From Bryobacterales bacterium (GTDB lineage Bacteria; Acidobacteriota; Terriglobia; Bryobacterales; Bryobacteraceae), in assembly GCA_020851655.1 (NCBI GenBank), contig JADZCI010000247.1, positions 1 through 64,000 on the forward strand: DNA of 64,000 nucleotides, given 5' to 3'. Position numbers and translations under genes: made by a program. Every line of letters starts with the position of its first letter. Position 1 is the stretch's first letter. Positions 9,790 to 18,002 of the stretch are shown in pieces. The notes beneath the pieces are model-generated. The model saw nothing but the letters and a program-made list of their open reading frames with translations, did not search any database and was not told the origin of the DNA.

Positions 9790-10824
9790 TCAGATTAGAG
9801 GAGTATCGGGTAAGGCACGCAAACGTTCGGCGGCGGATTCGGCCGTAATGTCCCGCTGCGGCATCGCTAGAAGTTCGTATCCCACCATGAACTTGCGCAC
9901 GGTGGCGGAGCGGAGGAGTGGCGGCATGTAGTGTAGGTGGAAATGCCATTCTGGATGAGCTTCTCCGTCCGACGGTTGCTGGTGTATCCCCATTGAGTAC
10001 GGGAATGACACCTGGAAAAGATTGTCGTAGCGCGCCGCCGTGCTCCGGAGAATGGATGCCAAGCCAGTGCGTTCCGCAGGAGAAAGGGAATCGATCCCCG
10101 GGACGGGTCTCTTGGAGACCACCAACGTCTCGAACGGCCAAACGGCCCAAAAGGGGACCAGCACGGCAAAATGCTCGTTCTCGGCCACCATGCGGGTTTG
10201 TTCCTGCTGTTCCCATTTCAGGTAATCCGCCAGGAGCGTTCGCCTGTGGCTACTCCAGTACTCAGCTTGGGATTCCTGTTCCTTCTGCAACAGAACCGGG
10301 ATACTGGCGCTCGCCCAAATCTGGCCGTGGGGATGAGGATTACTACATCCCATCATCTCTCCGCGGTTTTCGAAGATTTGGACGTATCCCACGTACGGGA
10401 GGTTGCCGAGTGTACAGAACTCATCGGCCCAGCAGTCGACGATCGGAACGACGTCTTCCGCCTGCATCTGACCAATGGTCAAATCATGACGCGGCGAGAA
10501 ACAGACCACCCGGCAAACGCCAGGCTCACCCGCTGCCCGAACCAGTTCGTGACCCTGCCAGGATTCCTCGGGGGTAGTGTTCTTGAGCGCAGCGAAATCG
10601 TTGGTGAAGGCGAATGTCCGGGCGTAATCGGGATTCCGGACGCCTCCCGCCCGTTCATTACCGGGACAGAGATAACAGCCGGGGTCGTAGGCGGGTCTCG
10701 CAGCCTGCGCCACCTTTTCCACTTGGCCCTGCCAGGGACGCTGGGTGCGGTGGGGCGAAACGAGCACCCATTCGCGGCTCAACGGATTCCAGCGGCGGTG
10801 AGGTTCCTGCTTCAGGTCAAGCAC
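9790..10824 (-). CDS. galT: Galactose-1-phosphate uridylyltransferase
   Basis: About 344 residues from the GTG at 10824. It transfers UMP between UDP-glucose and galactose-1-phosphate in the Leloir pathway. The active-site His pair is visible in HPHGQIWA, and the N-terminal EPHRRWNPLSREWVLVSPHR block matches the family start. An ATG at 10881 is open in frame but would add 19 non-family residues inside galE. The GTG at 10824 overlaps the galE stop by eight bases and fits better. Cysteines in CYLCPGNER may bind metal, as in other GalTs. Confidence 0.9.
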   Translation of the reverse strand: MLDLKQEPHRRWNPLSREWVLVSPHRTQRPWQGQVEKVAQAARPAYDPGCYLCPGNERAGGVRNPDYARTFAFTNDFAALKNTTPEESWQGHELVRAAGEPGVCRVVCFSPRHDLTIGQMQAEDVVPIVDCWADEFCTLGNLPYVGYVQIFENRGEMMGCSNPHPHGQIWASASIPVLLQKEQESQAEYWSSHRRTLLADYLKWEQQEQTRMVAENEHFAVLVPFWAVWPFETLVVSKRPVPGIDSLSPAERTGLASILRSTAARYDNLFQVSFPYSMGIHQQPSDGEAHPEWHFHLHYMPPLLRSATVRKFMVGYELLAMPQRDITAESAAERLRALPDTPLI

Positions 10825-11800
10825 GGCCGTACCCTTCAGGATGGGATTGATGCCATTTCCAGGCGGTCTCGATAATGGCATCCAGACTTGTGAATCGGGG
10901 GGTCCAGCCGAGTTCCCGCCGTATCCTTTCGGAACTGGCGATCAGGATGCCCGGGTCGCCGGGGCGGCGGGCCTCCTCGACCGCGGGAATCGGATGCCCG
11001 GTTACCCCGCGGGCCGCATCAATCACCTCGCGGATGCTGAATCCGGCGCCGTTTCCGAGGTTGTAGATCATGCAATCTCGCTCGGCGAGCGCCTCGGCCG
11101 CCAGGACGTGCGCCGATGCCAGGTCCAGGATATGAATGTAGTCGCGGATACAGGTGCCATCCGGGGTATCGTAGTCGGCGCCGAAGATCTTGACCTGTTG
11201 GGCCGCGCCCAAAGGCACTTGAAGGATTCTCGGAATCAGGTGCGTCTCGGGCTGATGGTTCTCGCCGCGCGCCGGCGTTGCTCCGGCGGCATTGAAGTAC
11301 CGCAGGCTTGCGTAGCGCAGTCCGTGGATCCGGTGCAGCCAGCGCAGCATCTGCTCGACGATCAGTTTCGACTCTCCGTAGGCATTGGACGGCTGGAGGC
11401 GGGCGTCCTCTTCGATCGGGGTCTTCTCCGGATTACCGTACAGGGCGGCAGTCGAGGAAAAGACAAAGCGCTTTACGTTGAACTCGAGCATCGTCTCCAA
11501 CAAGACCAGCGTGGTAGCGGAATTGTTGCGGAAAAACTGCTCGGGATACTTCATGGATTCGCCGGCCTCGATGAGCGCCGCAAAGTGCAGGACGCCGTCA
11601 AAGGCGCCGCGGGCGAAAAGGCCGCGCAACAGGAACTGGTCGGCGACATCGCCTTTGACGAAGACCGCGCCCGGCGGAACCGCCGCCCGGTGGCCCTTGA
11701 GCAGGTTGTCGAGGACCGTAACCTGGTGGCCCGCTTTGATTAATTCATCCGCAACGGTGCTTCCCACATAACCGGCGCCGCCGGTGACCAGAAAACGCAA
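10817..11800 (-). CDS. galE: UDP-glucose 4-epimerase
   Basis: 327 residues, extended SDR family. The NAD-binding motif VTGGAGYVGS is at the N-terminus, the SST/Y-x3-K catalytic set is in FSSTAALYG and YGESK, and RYFNAAGA and GDGTCIRDYIHVLDLA-like blocks follow. It interconverts UDP-glucose and UDP-galactose in the cytoplasm. The start is TTG with AGGAGG about 11 bases upstream. It is followed at once by galT, giving a minimal Leloir pair without galK. Confidence 0.93.
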   Translation of the reverse strand: MRFLVTGGAGYVGSTVADELIKAGHQVTVLDNLLKGHRAAVPPGAVFVKGDVADQFLLRGLFARGAFDGVLHFAALIEAGESMKYPEQFFRNNSATTLVLLETMLEFNVKRFVFSSTAALYGNPEKTPIEEDARLQPSNAYGESKLIVEQMLRWLHRIHGLRYASLRYFNAAGATPARGENHQPETHLIPRILQVPLGAAQQVKIFGADYDTPDGTCIRDYIHILDLASAHVLAAEALAERDCMIYNLGNGAGFSIREVIDAARGVTGHPIPAVEEARRPGDPGILIASSERIRRELGWTPRFTSLDAIIETAWKWHQSHPEGYGRA

Positions 11801-11875
11801 AGAGCGCAGGACCTCCTCGTGTGAACCCTCATCTTCTCATAGCGGCGCTCGACTACACTAAGAAGTGAATCCGCT

Positions 11876-13360
11876 GTGAAGCCGCGCCTGAACGCCGCGT
11901 TAATCGCCCTCGCCCTGTCCGGCTTCCCCGCCGGAGCCCAACAAGGGCAACTCGACGCCAGCGAACCGCTTTTCACCGTCATGGCGGCGCTGAACTGCGC
12001 CGGGTTTGATGCCGAGGCCAAGTCTCCGTCCAACAGCCCCCTGCGAGCCGAAGTGGTCCGGGCGGTTGAGGCCAGGAATCCTCCCGTGCTCGCCGAGTTG
12101 AAGAAATTCTACGATGAGCATCGCCGGGACGATGCGGCGCAGGAAGTCAGCCAGTACATCTCTTACGCGCTCATCCTGGGCGACGCTCCGCTGTTCAAGC
12201 CGAAGATGAGCGGCCAGAACACCCCTCCGGATGCGCTCGCGTTGAGCGGGTTGGACCAACTCCTGGCGCGCTTCTACGAGGAAGCCGGCATCGCCGAGTT
12301 GTGGAAGCGGTCGCAACCCGCATTCGAGCAGGTCATTGCCCGGTACCACGAGCCGGTGACCCAGGCGGTCTTCGACGCAAACACCTATCTGAAGAACCCG
12401 ACCAGCGGTTTCCGCGGAAAGCGATTCCAGATCTATATCGATTTGCTGGCGCCGCCCAATCAGATCCACACCCGCAGTTACGGCGACGACTACTATGTCG
12501 TGATCACGTCTTCGGCCGAAACGAAGGTGAACGAGATCCGCGCCGCCTACCTGCACTACCTTCTCGATCCGTTGTCCATGCGCTACGCCGCGAATTGGGA
12601 AAAGAAGAAAGCTCTGGGCGACTTTGCCCAGGCGTCACCCATCTTGGACGAAGCGTATAAGACCGATTTCGTGCTGCTTGGCGGAATGTGCCTGACCAAG
12701 GCGGTCCACGCGCGGTTGAGCCCCGCTCCGCGGCGTCAGGCGCTGGTGGACCAGGCTATGCGCGAAGGCTTTATTCTCACAGACTACTTCTATCAAGCCC
12801 TACCCGCCTACGAGAAGCAGGACCAGGCGATGCGGCTGTATCTGCCGGTGATGATTGACGGCATCAATCTGGAGAAAGAAGACCAGCGCATCGCGAAAAT
12901 CGATTTCGTGTCGCAGCGCGAGGTTCACAAGATCAAGCCTCCCGCGCCGCCACCGCCTCCGGAAGTCAGCGGAATCGAAAAAGAAGTCCAAGCGGCTGAA
13001 GCGCTCTACGAGAAGCGGGACTTGCCCGCCGCCAAGGAAGCCTACCGCAAGATCGCTCAGTCCTCCGCCCCAAAGCCCGTGCATGCAAGGGCGTATTATG
13101 GTTTGGCAAGGATAGCGGCGCTCGAGAAGAATCCGGAGTTGTCGGAGCAACTGTTCCAGCGAACGCTGGAGCTGGAGCCGGAGCCCGGGGTGAAGGCGTG
13201 GGCCCATGTCTACCTGGGGCGTTTGTCCCAGGCGGCACAGGAGCCGGCTGAAGCCCGTAAGCAGTATGACGCTGCGCTCGCGGTAAGCGGCGCTTCGGAG
13301 GCGGCGGTAAACGCCGCAAGGAAAGGGCTGGCATCCATGGCTGGCCCCAGGGATAACTAA
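11876..13360 (+). CDS. Exported protein with C-terminal tetratricopeptide repeats
   Basis: 494 residues from a GTG start, with a signal peptide (AALIALALSGFPAGAQ). Residues about 25-350 have no domain I can name. After a Pro-rich hinge (PPAPPPPPE near 365), residues about 370-480 look like three TPR units (EALYEKRDLPAAKEAYRKIA, ARAYYGLARIAALEKNPE). A TACACT hexamer at 11854-11859 would give a short leader. It lies 14 bases before another exported TPR protein, and the two probably form an operon with rnc. Confidence 0.65.
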   Translation: MKPRLNAALIALALSGFPAGAQQGQLDASEPLFTVMAALNCAGFDAEAKSPSNSPLRAEVVRAVEARNPPVLAELKKFYDEHRRDDAAQEVSQYISYALILGDAPLFKPKMSGQNTPPDALALSGLDQLLARFYEEAGIAELWKRSQPAFEQVIARYHEPVTQAVFDANTYLKNPTSGFRGKRFQIYIDLLAPPNQIHTRSYGDDYYVVITSSAETKVNEIRAAYLHYLLDPLSMRYAANWEKKKALGDFAQASPILDEAYKTDFVLLGGMCLTKAVHARLSPAPRRQALVDQAMREGFILTDYFYQALPAYEKQDQAMRLYLPVMIDGINLEKEDQRIAKIDFVSQREVHKIKPPAPPPPPEVSGIEKEVQAAEALYEKRDLPAAKEAYRKIAQSSAPKPVHARAYYGLARIAALEKNPELSEQLFQRTLELEPEPGVKAWAHVYLGRLSQAAQEPAEARKQYDAALAVSGASEAAVNAARKGLASMAGPRDN

Positions 13361-13374
13361 TAGGAGAGTTCACG

Positions 13375-14145
13375 ATGAAACGACTGCTGACGGCAGGAAT
13401 TATTTTCAGCCTTTCTAGCGGGCTATTGCTCGCGCAGCCGAAACCAAAATCGCAGAAGGAACTGGATGCCGTAATGGCCATCTTCAATGCGGCGGACCAG
13501 GATTCACGGATCGCGGCGGCGCAGAACCTGATCACCAAGTTCGCCGACACCGAATTCAAGGGCACCGCGCTGCAGATCATGACGATGGCCTACTTCGAGA
13601 AGAACGATGCCGACAACGTTCTGCTCTACGGAGAAAGAACCCTCGAGGTGGATCCCAAAAATTACACCGCGATGCTGCTGATGTCGCGCGCCCTCTCCTA
13701 CCGCACGCGGGAGTTCGACCTGGACAAGGAAGAGAAGCTCGCACGCGCCGATAAACTGGCCAAGCAGGCGCTCGAAATATTGAAGACCAGCGCCAACCCC
13801 AACCCTACACAGGTGACTGCCGAACAGTGGGAGACGGCGCGCAAGGACTACGAAGCCCAAGCGTACGAATCGATGGGCATGGCTTCGATGGTCCGCAAGA
13901 AGTACGACGCCGCTATCGAGAACTTCAAGCAGGCGCTGACGCTCACCGCGCAGCCGACGCCGGAAGTCCTGGTCCAACTCGCGCTCGCCTACAACAACAC
14001 GGGCAAGTATGACGAAGCCATCGCGGCCGCCGACAAAGCGATAGCGGATCCCAACGCCAGCGGCGTCACCAAACAACGCGCGTCGCAGGAAAAGGCCAAG
14101 GCCAACCAGAACAAGGCCAAGGCCGCCGCTCCCCCGAAACCGTAA
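13375..14145 (+). CDS. Exported tetratricopeptide-repeat protein
   Basis: 256 residues; signal peptide (TAGIIFSLSSGLLLAQ) then helical repeats over most of the chain, clearest in MGMASMVRKKYDAAIENFKQ and VQLALAYNNTGKYDEAIAAADKA. The end is rich in Lys/Ala (AKANQNKAKAAAPPKP). AGGAGA lies seven bases before the ATG, a normal leadered start. It probably works as a protein-interaction scaffold in the envelope; the partner is unknown. It follows the larger exported TPR gene by 14 bases. Confidence 0.7.
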   Translation: MKRLLTAGIIFSLSSGLLLAQPKPKSQKELDAVMAIFNAADQDSRIAAAQNLITKFADTEFKGTALQIMTMAYFEKNDADNVLLYGERTLEVDPKNYTAMLLMSRALSYRTREFDLDKEEKLARADKLAKQALEILKTSANPNPTQVTAEQWETARKDYEAQAYESMGMASMVRKKYDAAIENFKQALTLTAQPTPEVLVQLALAYNNTGKYDEAIAAADKAIADPNASGVTKQRASQEKAKANQNKAKAAAPPKP

Positions 14146-14161
14146 CTTCTAGACACGACTA

Positions 14162-14887
14162 GTGCAAGGCGCTGATCTTGCCGGGCTGGAGCAACGGCTC
14201 GGGCATCGTTTCACAAACCGCGGCTTGCTGTCCCGGGCGCTGACTCACAAGTCGCACCTTGTTGAGGAACCGGGTGCGGCGCCGGCCGTGCCGGCCGACA
14301 ACGAACAGTTGGAGTTCCTCGGAGATTCGATCCTAGGCTTCCTGACCAGCGATCTGCTGCTTGCCCGGCGGCCGGAACTTCCCGAAGGACAATTGTCCAA
14401 GTTGAAATCGCACCTCGTGAGTGCTTCGCGGCTCTACGCCGTCGCTCAAAACCTTGATTTGGGCGTCTACCTGATGCTGGGCAAGGGTGAGGAGTTAAGC
14501 GGCGGACGGACCAAGCGCGGCCTGCTGTCCAATGCGGTCGAAGCCATCATTGCCGCGCTGTACCTGGACTCCGGACTGGAAACCTGCCGGCGGTTCGTCG
14601 AAGAGCGGATTGTCGGAGACCTGGATTTAGGGCAACTGGAAAAGGCGCCGGTGACCGTTGACGCCAAGAGCGCGCTGCAGGAGTACGCGCAGGCGCGCGG
14701 AATGCCGGTGCCCCGATACACGATTGTGCGCGAAACCGGTCCGGAGCATGCCAAGACCTTCACGGTGGAGGCGCGTTTGGGACGGGAGCGGGTTGCCAGG
14801 GCGGAGGGACACTCCAAGAAGGACGCGGCCCAGCGCGCCGCCCGCCACCTGTTAGCCGAACTCAAAGCCGAACCGTCAGCCTCCTGA
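14162..14887 (+). CDS. rnc: Ribonuclease III
   Basis: 241 residues. The RNase III signature NEQLEFLGDSIL (about residues 48-59) carries the catalytic acidic residues; the second Asp/Glu site is in the LLSNAVEAIIAALYLD region. A double-stranded-RNA-binding domain occupies about 165-237 (KSALQEYAQARGMPVPRYTI, HSKKDAAQRAARHLL). It cleaves dsRNA in rRNA and mRNA processing. The start is GTG, 16 bases after the TPR gene. The stop overlaps the end of convergent motB by 12 bases. Confidence 0.93.
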   Translation: MQGADLAGLEQRLGHRFTNRGLLSRALTHKSHLVEEPGAAPAVPADNEQLEFLGDSILGFLTSDLLLARRPELPEGQLSKLKSHLVSASRLYAVAQNLDLGVYLMLGKGEELSGGRTKRGLLSNAVEAIIAALYLDSGLETCRRFVEERIVGDLDLGQLEKAPVTVDAKSALQEYAQARGMPVPRYTIVRETGPEHAKTFTVEARLGRERVARAEGHSKKDAAQRAARHLLAELKAEPSAS

Positions 14888-15670
14888 GGAGGCAGTGTTC
14901 GCCACAGATGGCGCCTGTTGCGGCTCGGCCGTCCTGCCCTTGTCGTTCAATACGACGATGTCCACGCGGCGGTTGCGCGCGCGGCCTTCTTCGGTGTCGT
15001 TGGGCGCCACCGGGGACGTCTCGGCATACCCGCCAACGGCCATGCGCGTCATCGGCAGTTGGAACTCCGCGCGAAAGAGGTTGAGGACCGCGATGGCGCG
15101 CGCCGACGACAGATCCCAGTTGCTGCGGAAGCGCGCGGTCCGGATCGGGACGGAGTCGGTGTGGCCTTCCATGCGAATGGCATTTGGAAGCGAGCGGAGT
15201 TCGCGCGCAATCGTCTCGAGCATCGGCAGAGTGGAGGGCTCGATGGCGTCGGTGCCGCTCGGGAAGAATTTTCTCTGTTTCAGGCTGATAATCAGCCCGC
15301 GAGGGTCCAGGCGGACCTCCACCTCACCCGCCTCAATCTCATTCTTGAGGCTGTTGCTGAGTTGCACCAGCGAGTCCATGAGTTCGGGCGGCCCGGTGGG
15401 TTTCGCCAGATCCGTCCGCAGCGGCGGCGCCGGTTCGGCAACGTGGGGCTTGGGACCCGTCTTGAGAAACCGCGAGATCATCCCGTTCACCGGGCCTTCT
15501 TCCAGCGCCTTTCGCACCGAGACCGAAACTTGCTGCGCTTTGCGGCGGTCCGACTGGGATGAAGCGAACATCACCACGAAAAACGCAAACAGAAGCGTGA
15601 TGAAGTCCGCGTAGGATACGAGCCAGCGCTCGTGATTTTCCGGCTGCGGCGGCTTCTTCCTGCGCGTCAT
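14876..15670 (-). CDS. motB: MotB-type flagellar stator protein
   Basis: 264 residues. A single N-terminal membrane helix (WLVSYADFITLLFAFFVVMFA) carries the proton- or sodium-binding Asp in the usual ADF context. An OmpA-like peptidoglycan-binding domain covers about 125-245 (MEGHTDSVPIRTARFRSNWDLSSARA, NRRVDIVV). It anchors the MotA ring to the cell wall. It overlaps the motA stop by four bases. Last gene of the flbD-motA-motB operon; fliL, which often follows, is absent. Confidence 0.9.
   Translation of the reverse strand: MTRRKKPPQPENHERWLVSYADFITLLFAFFVVMFASSQSDRRKAQQVSVSVRKALEEGPVNGMISRFLKTGPKPHVAEPAPPLRTDLAKPTGPPELMDSLVQLSNSLKNEIEAGEVEVRLDPRGLIISLKQRKFFPSGTDAIEPSTLPMLETIARELRSLPNAIRMEGHTDSVPIRTARFRSNWDLSSARAIAVLNLFRAEFQLPMTRMAVGGYAETSPVAPNDTEEGRARNRRVDIVVLNDKGRTAEPQQAPSVANTASSGG
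14879..14893. terminator. Short perfect hairpin at the rnc/motB convergent junction
   Basis: GCCTCC and GGAGGC pair around a TGA loop that is the rnc stop codon. There is no T run, so terminator function in either direction is only possible. Confidence 0.25.
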
Positions 15671-16509
15671 ACTTGGCCTTTGGCCGGCGCCTCATGAGCA
15701 ACCGCTGTCACGGCCTTGCCCCGCGCGGGCGCCTGACCCCGCGTGAAGGCTTCCAGCTTGCTTCGGATCAGCTTCGGGTTCAGGCCTTCCATGATGCTGG
15801 TGACGCCTTCGAGCAGGAGTTCGCGGCACTGCGTTTCTTCCTGCGCCCGGGCCTTGATCTTGTTCCCGGCCGGAAGAAACAGCACGTTCGCTGAGCCGAC
15901 GCCATAGATGGTCGCCACAAACGCCACCGCGATTCCGGGGCCGACTTTCGAAGGGTCGGACACTTCCTTCATCACCTGTATCAGCCCGAGCACAGCGCCA
16001 ATGATGCCGATGGTCGGCGCATAGCCGCCCGCCGACTCAAAGACCCGGGCTTCCTTCTCCATCTCCTGCTCGGCGACATGGATCTCCAGGTCCATCATGG
16101 AGCGGACCTCCTGAATATCGGCGCCATCCACCGCGAGAGTGAGCGCTTTTTTCAGAAACGGATCGCTGATTTCGGCAACGTCTTCTTCGAGCGACACCAT
16201 CCCGTTCTTGCGCGCCTTGCTCGCAAAACCCACGATGTCTTCGATCAGCGCGCGCTGATCGACGGATCTTTCGAACACCACGGAGCGCAGCCGCCGCATG
16301 GCCGCAAACACGGTTCCCATCGGCGTGCCCACCAGCATCGCGCCCAACGTCCCCCCGAAAACGATGAATGCCGCGGTGGGTTTGATGATGTCGGTAACCT
16401 GGCCGTGTTCCAGCGCAAATCCGCCGACAATCCCGCCGAGCGCCATGACGACCCCAAGGATTGTCGCGACGTCGATCTTGCTGCGACCGCCCGAGCTAGC
16501 CGTAGCCAC
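15667..16509 (-). CDS. motA: MotA-type flagellar stator protein
   Basis: 280 residues with four predicted membrane segments: two near the N-terminus (ATILGVVMALGGIVGGFAL, AAFIVFGGTLGAMLVGTPMG) and two around 155-215 (YAPTIGIIGAVLGLIQVM, GIAVAFVATIYGVGSANVLFLP). A cytoplasmic charged loop between them interacts with FliG in this family. MotA and MotB form the ion channel that drives flagellar rotation. It sits six bases after flbD. Confidence 0.9.
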   Translation of the reverse strand: MATASSGGRSKIDVATILGVVMALGGIVGGFALEHGQVTDIIKPTAAFIVFGGTLGAMLVGTPMGTVFAAMRRLRSVVFERSVDQRALIEDIVGFASKARKNGMVSLEEDVAEISDPFLKKALTLAVDGADIQEVRSMMDLEIHVAEQEMEKEARVFESAGGYAPTIGIIGAVLGLIQVMKEVSDPSKVGPGIAVAFVATIYGVGSANVLFLPAGNKIKARAQEETQCRELLLEGVTSIMEGLNPKLIRSKLEAFTRGQAPARGKAVTAVAHEAPAKGQV

Positions 16510-16515
16510 GTTCGA

Positions 16516-16755
16516 TCACTCCTTCGGCTCCGCTGCCGCCGGCACTTCAAACTGGCGCACATCTTTCAACGCCGAGGCATAAATCCAGCGCTGGCAGTCC
16601 ATAAACTTGCTAACGACCTCCTCAGCCGTCTCGGCAACCAGGTACTTTTGGCCCGTCGTGAGCGTAATCATCGTGTCCGGCGTGCTCTCAACCAGCTCAA
16701 TCAGCCCGCTGTTGAGATAGAACGAAACACGGTTAAGACGCGTGAGCTGGATCAT
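16516..16755 (-). CDS. flbD: FlbD family flagellar protein
   Basis: 79 residues matching the short FlbD family, which is regularly encoded just before motA in flagellar operons. Typical features are the MIQLTRLN start, FYLNSGLIELVESTPDTMITLTTGQKYLV and the VVSKF segment. In this context it belongs to the flagellar stator group; its molecular role is not well defined. Confidence 0.85.
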   Translation of the reverse strand: MIQLTRLNRVSFYLNSGLIELVESTPDTMITLTTGQKYLVAETAEEVVSKFMDCQRWIYASALKDVRQFEVPAAAEPKE

Positions 16756-16802
16756 AGCCTAAGGGTCTTATCGGCCCGGGCCATGCGGCGCAAGAGCGCG
16801 GC

Positions 16803-17210
16803 TCAATTTTCGAGAAGGGAGAGTATGTCCTTGAGTTCCTTGCGGATACGGTCCACGTTCGGCGTTGCGTCGCTGAATAGTACCGCTTGGCTAGGCACGG
16901 ACGCGGGTCCTACGGGTTTGACCTGTTCGCGCTTGGCTTGCAAGTGCGCTCGCGCGCCTTCGATCGTGAACCGTTTGTCATACAGCAAGTGCTTGATTTC
17001 AAGAACCGATTCGACATCCTTCCGCCGGTACAGGCGCTGATTTGTGCCCGATTTTTTGGGTGACAGGGTGGGAAATTCGGTCTCCCAATAGCGCAGGACG
17101 TAGGCTTTGATTCCGGTCAAACGAACGACGTCGCCAATGCGGAAATAGAGCTTGTTTGGAATCTGAACCGATTCCCCATTCGAGGGTTGCATCTGTGGCG
17201 CCGTAACCAA
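16803..17210 (-). CDS. MerR family transcriptional regulator
   Basis: 135 residues. A winged helix-turn-helix occupies about 20-90: YFRIGDVVRLTGIKAYVLRYWETEF, the recognition wing GTNQRLYRRKDV, then IKHLLYDKRFTIEGARAHL. The C-terminal tail is short and ends in a helix (VDRIRKELKDILSLLEN), with no effector-binding Cys cluster. MerR proteins of this small type occur as general regulators next to translation genes. It is divergent from rlmB with 31 bases between. TTG at 17210 is used; ATG at 17192 is an alternative. Confidence 0.88.
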   Translation of the reverse strand: MVTAPQMQPSNGESVQIPNKLYFRIGDVVRLTGIKAYVLRYWETEFPTLSPKKSGTNQRLYRRKDVESVLEIKHLLYDKRFTIEGARAHLQAKREQVKPVGPASVPSQAVLFSDATPNVDRIRKELKDILSLLEN

Positions 17211-17241
17211 GTTCCTATCAACATCCTAGGGAGCATGCCCC

Positions 17242-17988
17242 GTGGAGTCAAATAAAACCGCTAGCATCAAAGGCACAATGTCGTGGATTGCCGGAATCCA
17301 TCCCGTGCGTGAAGCCCTTGCCGCGGGCCGCCCCCTCGACCGAGTCCTGGTGGCCAACGGGATGCGCAGCCCGCGCCTGCGGGAGATCATCGAACTCTGC
17401 CATGAAAAAGGAGTCCCTGTACGGTTAGAACCCCGGCAAGTGCTGGATCGTCTCGCCAAAGGCACGCCTCATCAGGGTGTCATGGCTACCGGCGCGGCCG
17501 AAAAGTACGTTGAATTGGCTGAGCTAGTAGCGGGCGCCGGGTTGCTGGTTGCTCTCGACGGCATCGAAGACCCGCACAACGCCGGCGCCATCATCCGCAC
17601 AGCGCATGCCTGCGGCGCCAGCGGCATCATTCTCCCCGAAAGGCGGGCCGCCGGATTAACGGAGGTGGTGGCCAAGGCATCGGCGGGCGCCATATCTTTG
17701 ATTCCCGTGGCGCGCGTCACCAACCTCAACCGCGCCCTCGAGGAACTCAAGCGAGCCAACTTCTGGATTTACGGATTGGATGAACGGGGCGTTTCGATTT
17801 ACTCCACACCGGAATTCGCCACTCCCACAGTCTTTGTTCTGGGCGCCGAAGGCAAAGGACTGCACCAGCAAACCAAGGCTCATTGCGACGTGCTGCTCAG
17901 TATTCCCATGGCCGGTCAGATCGCGTCGTTGAACGTGTCGGTTGCGGCGGGGGTAGTGCTCTTCGAGTGGCGCCGCCGCCGCGGATAG
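17242..17988 (+). CDS. rlmB: 23S rRNA 2'-O-ribose methyltransferase, TrmH/RlmB family
   Basis: 248 residues from GTG at 17242, which has AGGGAG eight bases upstream. ATG at 17278 matches the usual family N-terminus (SWIAGIHPVREAL) and is equally possible. An N-terminal substrate-binding part is followed by a SpoU methyltransferase domain with a trefoil knot: LVALDGIEDPHNAGAIIRTAHACG, VLGAEGKGLH and SIPMAGQIASLNVSVAAGVVLFE motifs. It methylates a ribose in 23S rRNA (or tRNA in related enzymes). Confidence 0.9.
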   Translation: MESNKTASIKGTMSWIAGIHPVREALAAGRPLDRVLVANGMRSPRLREIIELCHEKGVPVRLEPRQVLDRLAKGTPHQGVMATGAAEKYVELAELVAGAGLLVALDGIEDPHNAGAIIRTAHACGASGIILPERRAAGLTEVVAKASAGAISLIPVARVTNLNRALEELKRANFWIYGLDERGVSIYSTPEFATPTVFVLGAEGKGLHQQTKAHCDVLLSIPMAGQIASLNVSVAAGVVLFEWRRRRG

Positions 17989-17994
17989 TAAAAT
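17989..17994 (+). promoter_or_regulatory. Candidate -10 element (TAAAAT) for leaderless ggt transcript
   Basis: TAAAAT is eight bases before the ATG at 18003, where transcription would begin almost on the start codon. No ribosome binding site is visible. Confidence 0.45.
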
Positions 17995-18002
17995 CAGATT
18001 TC

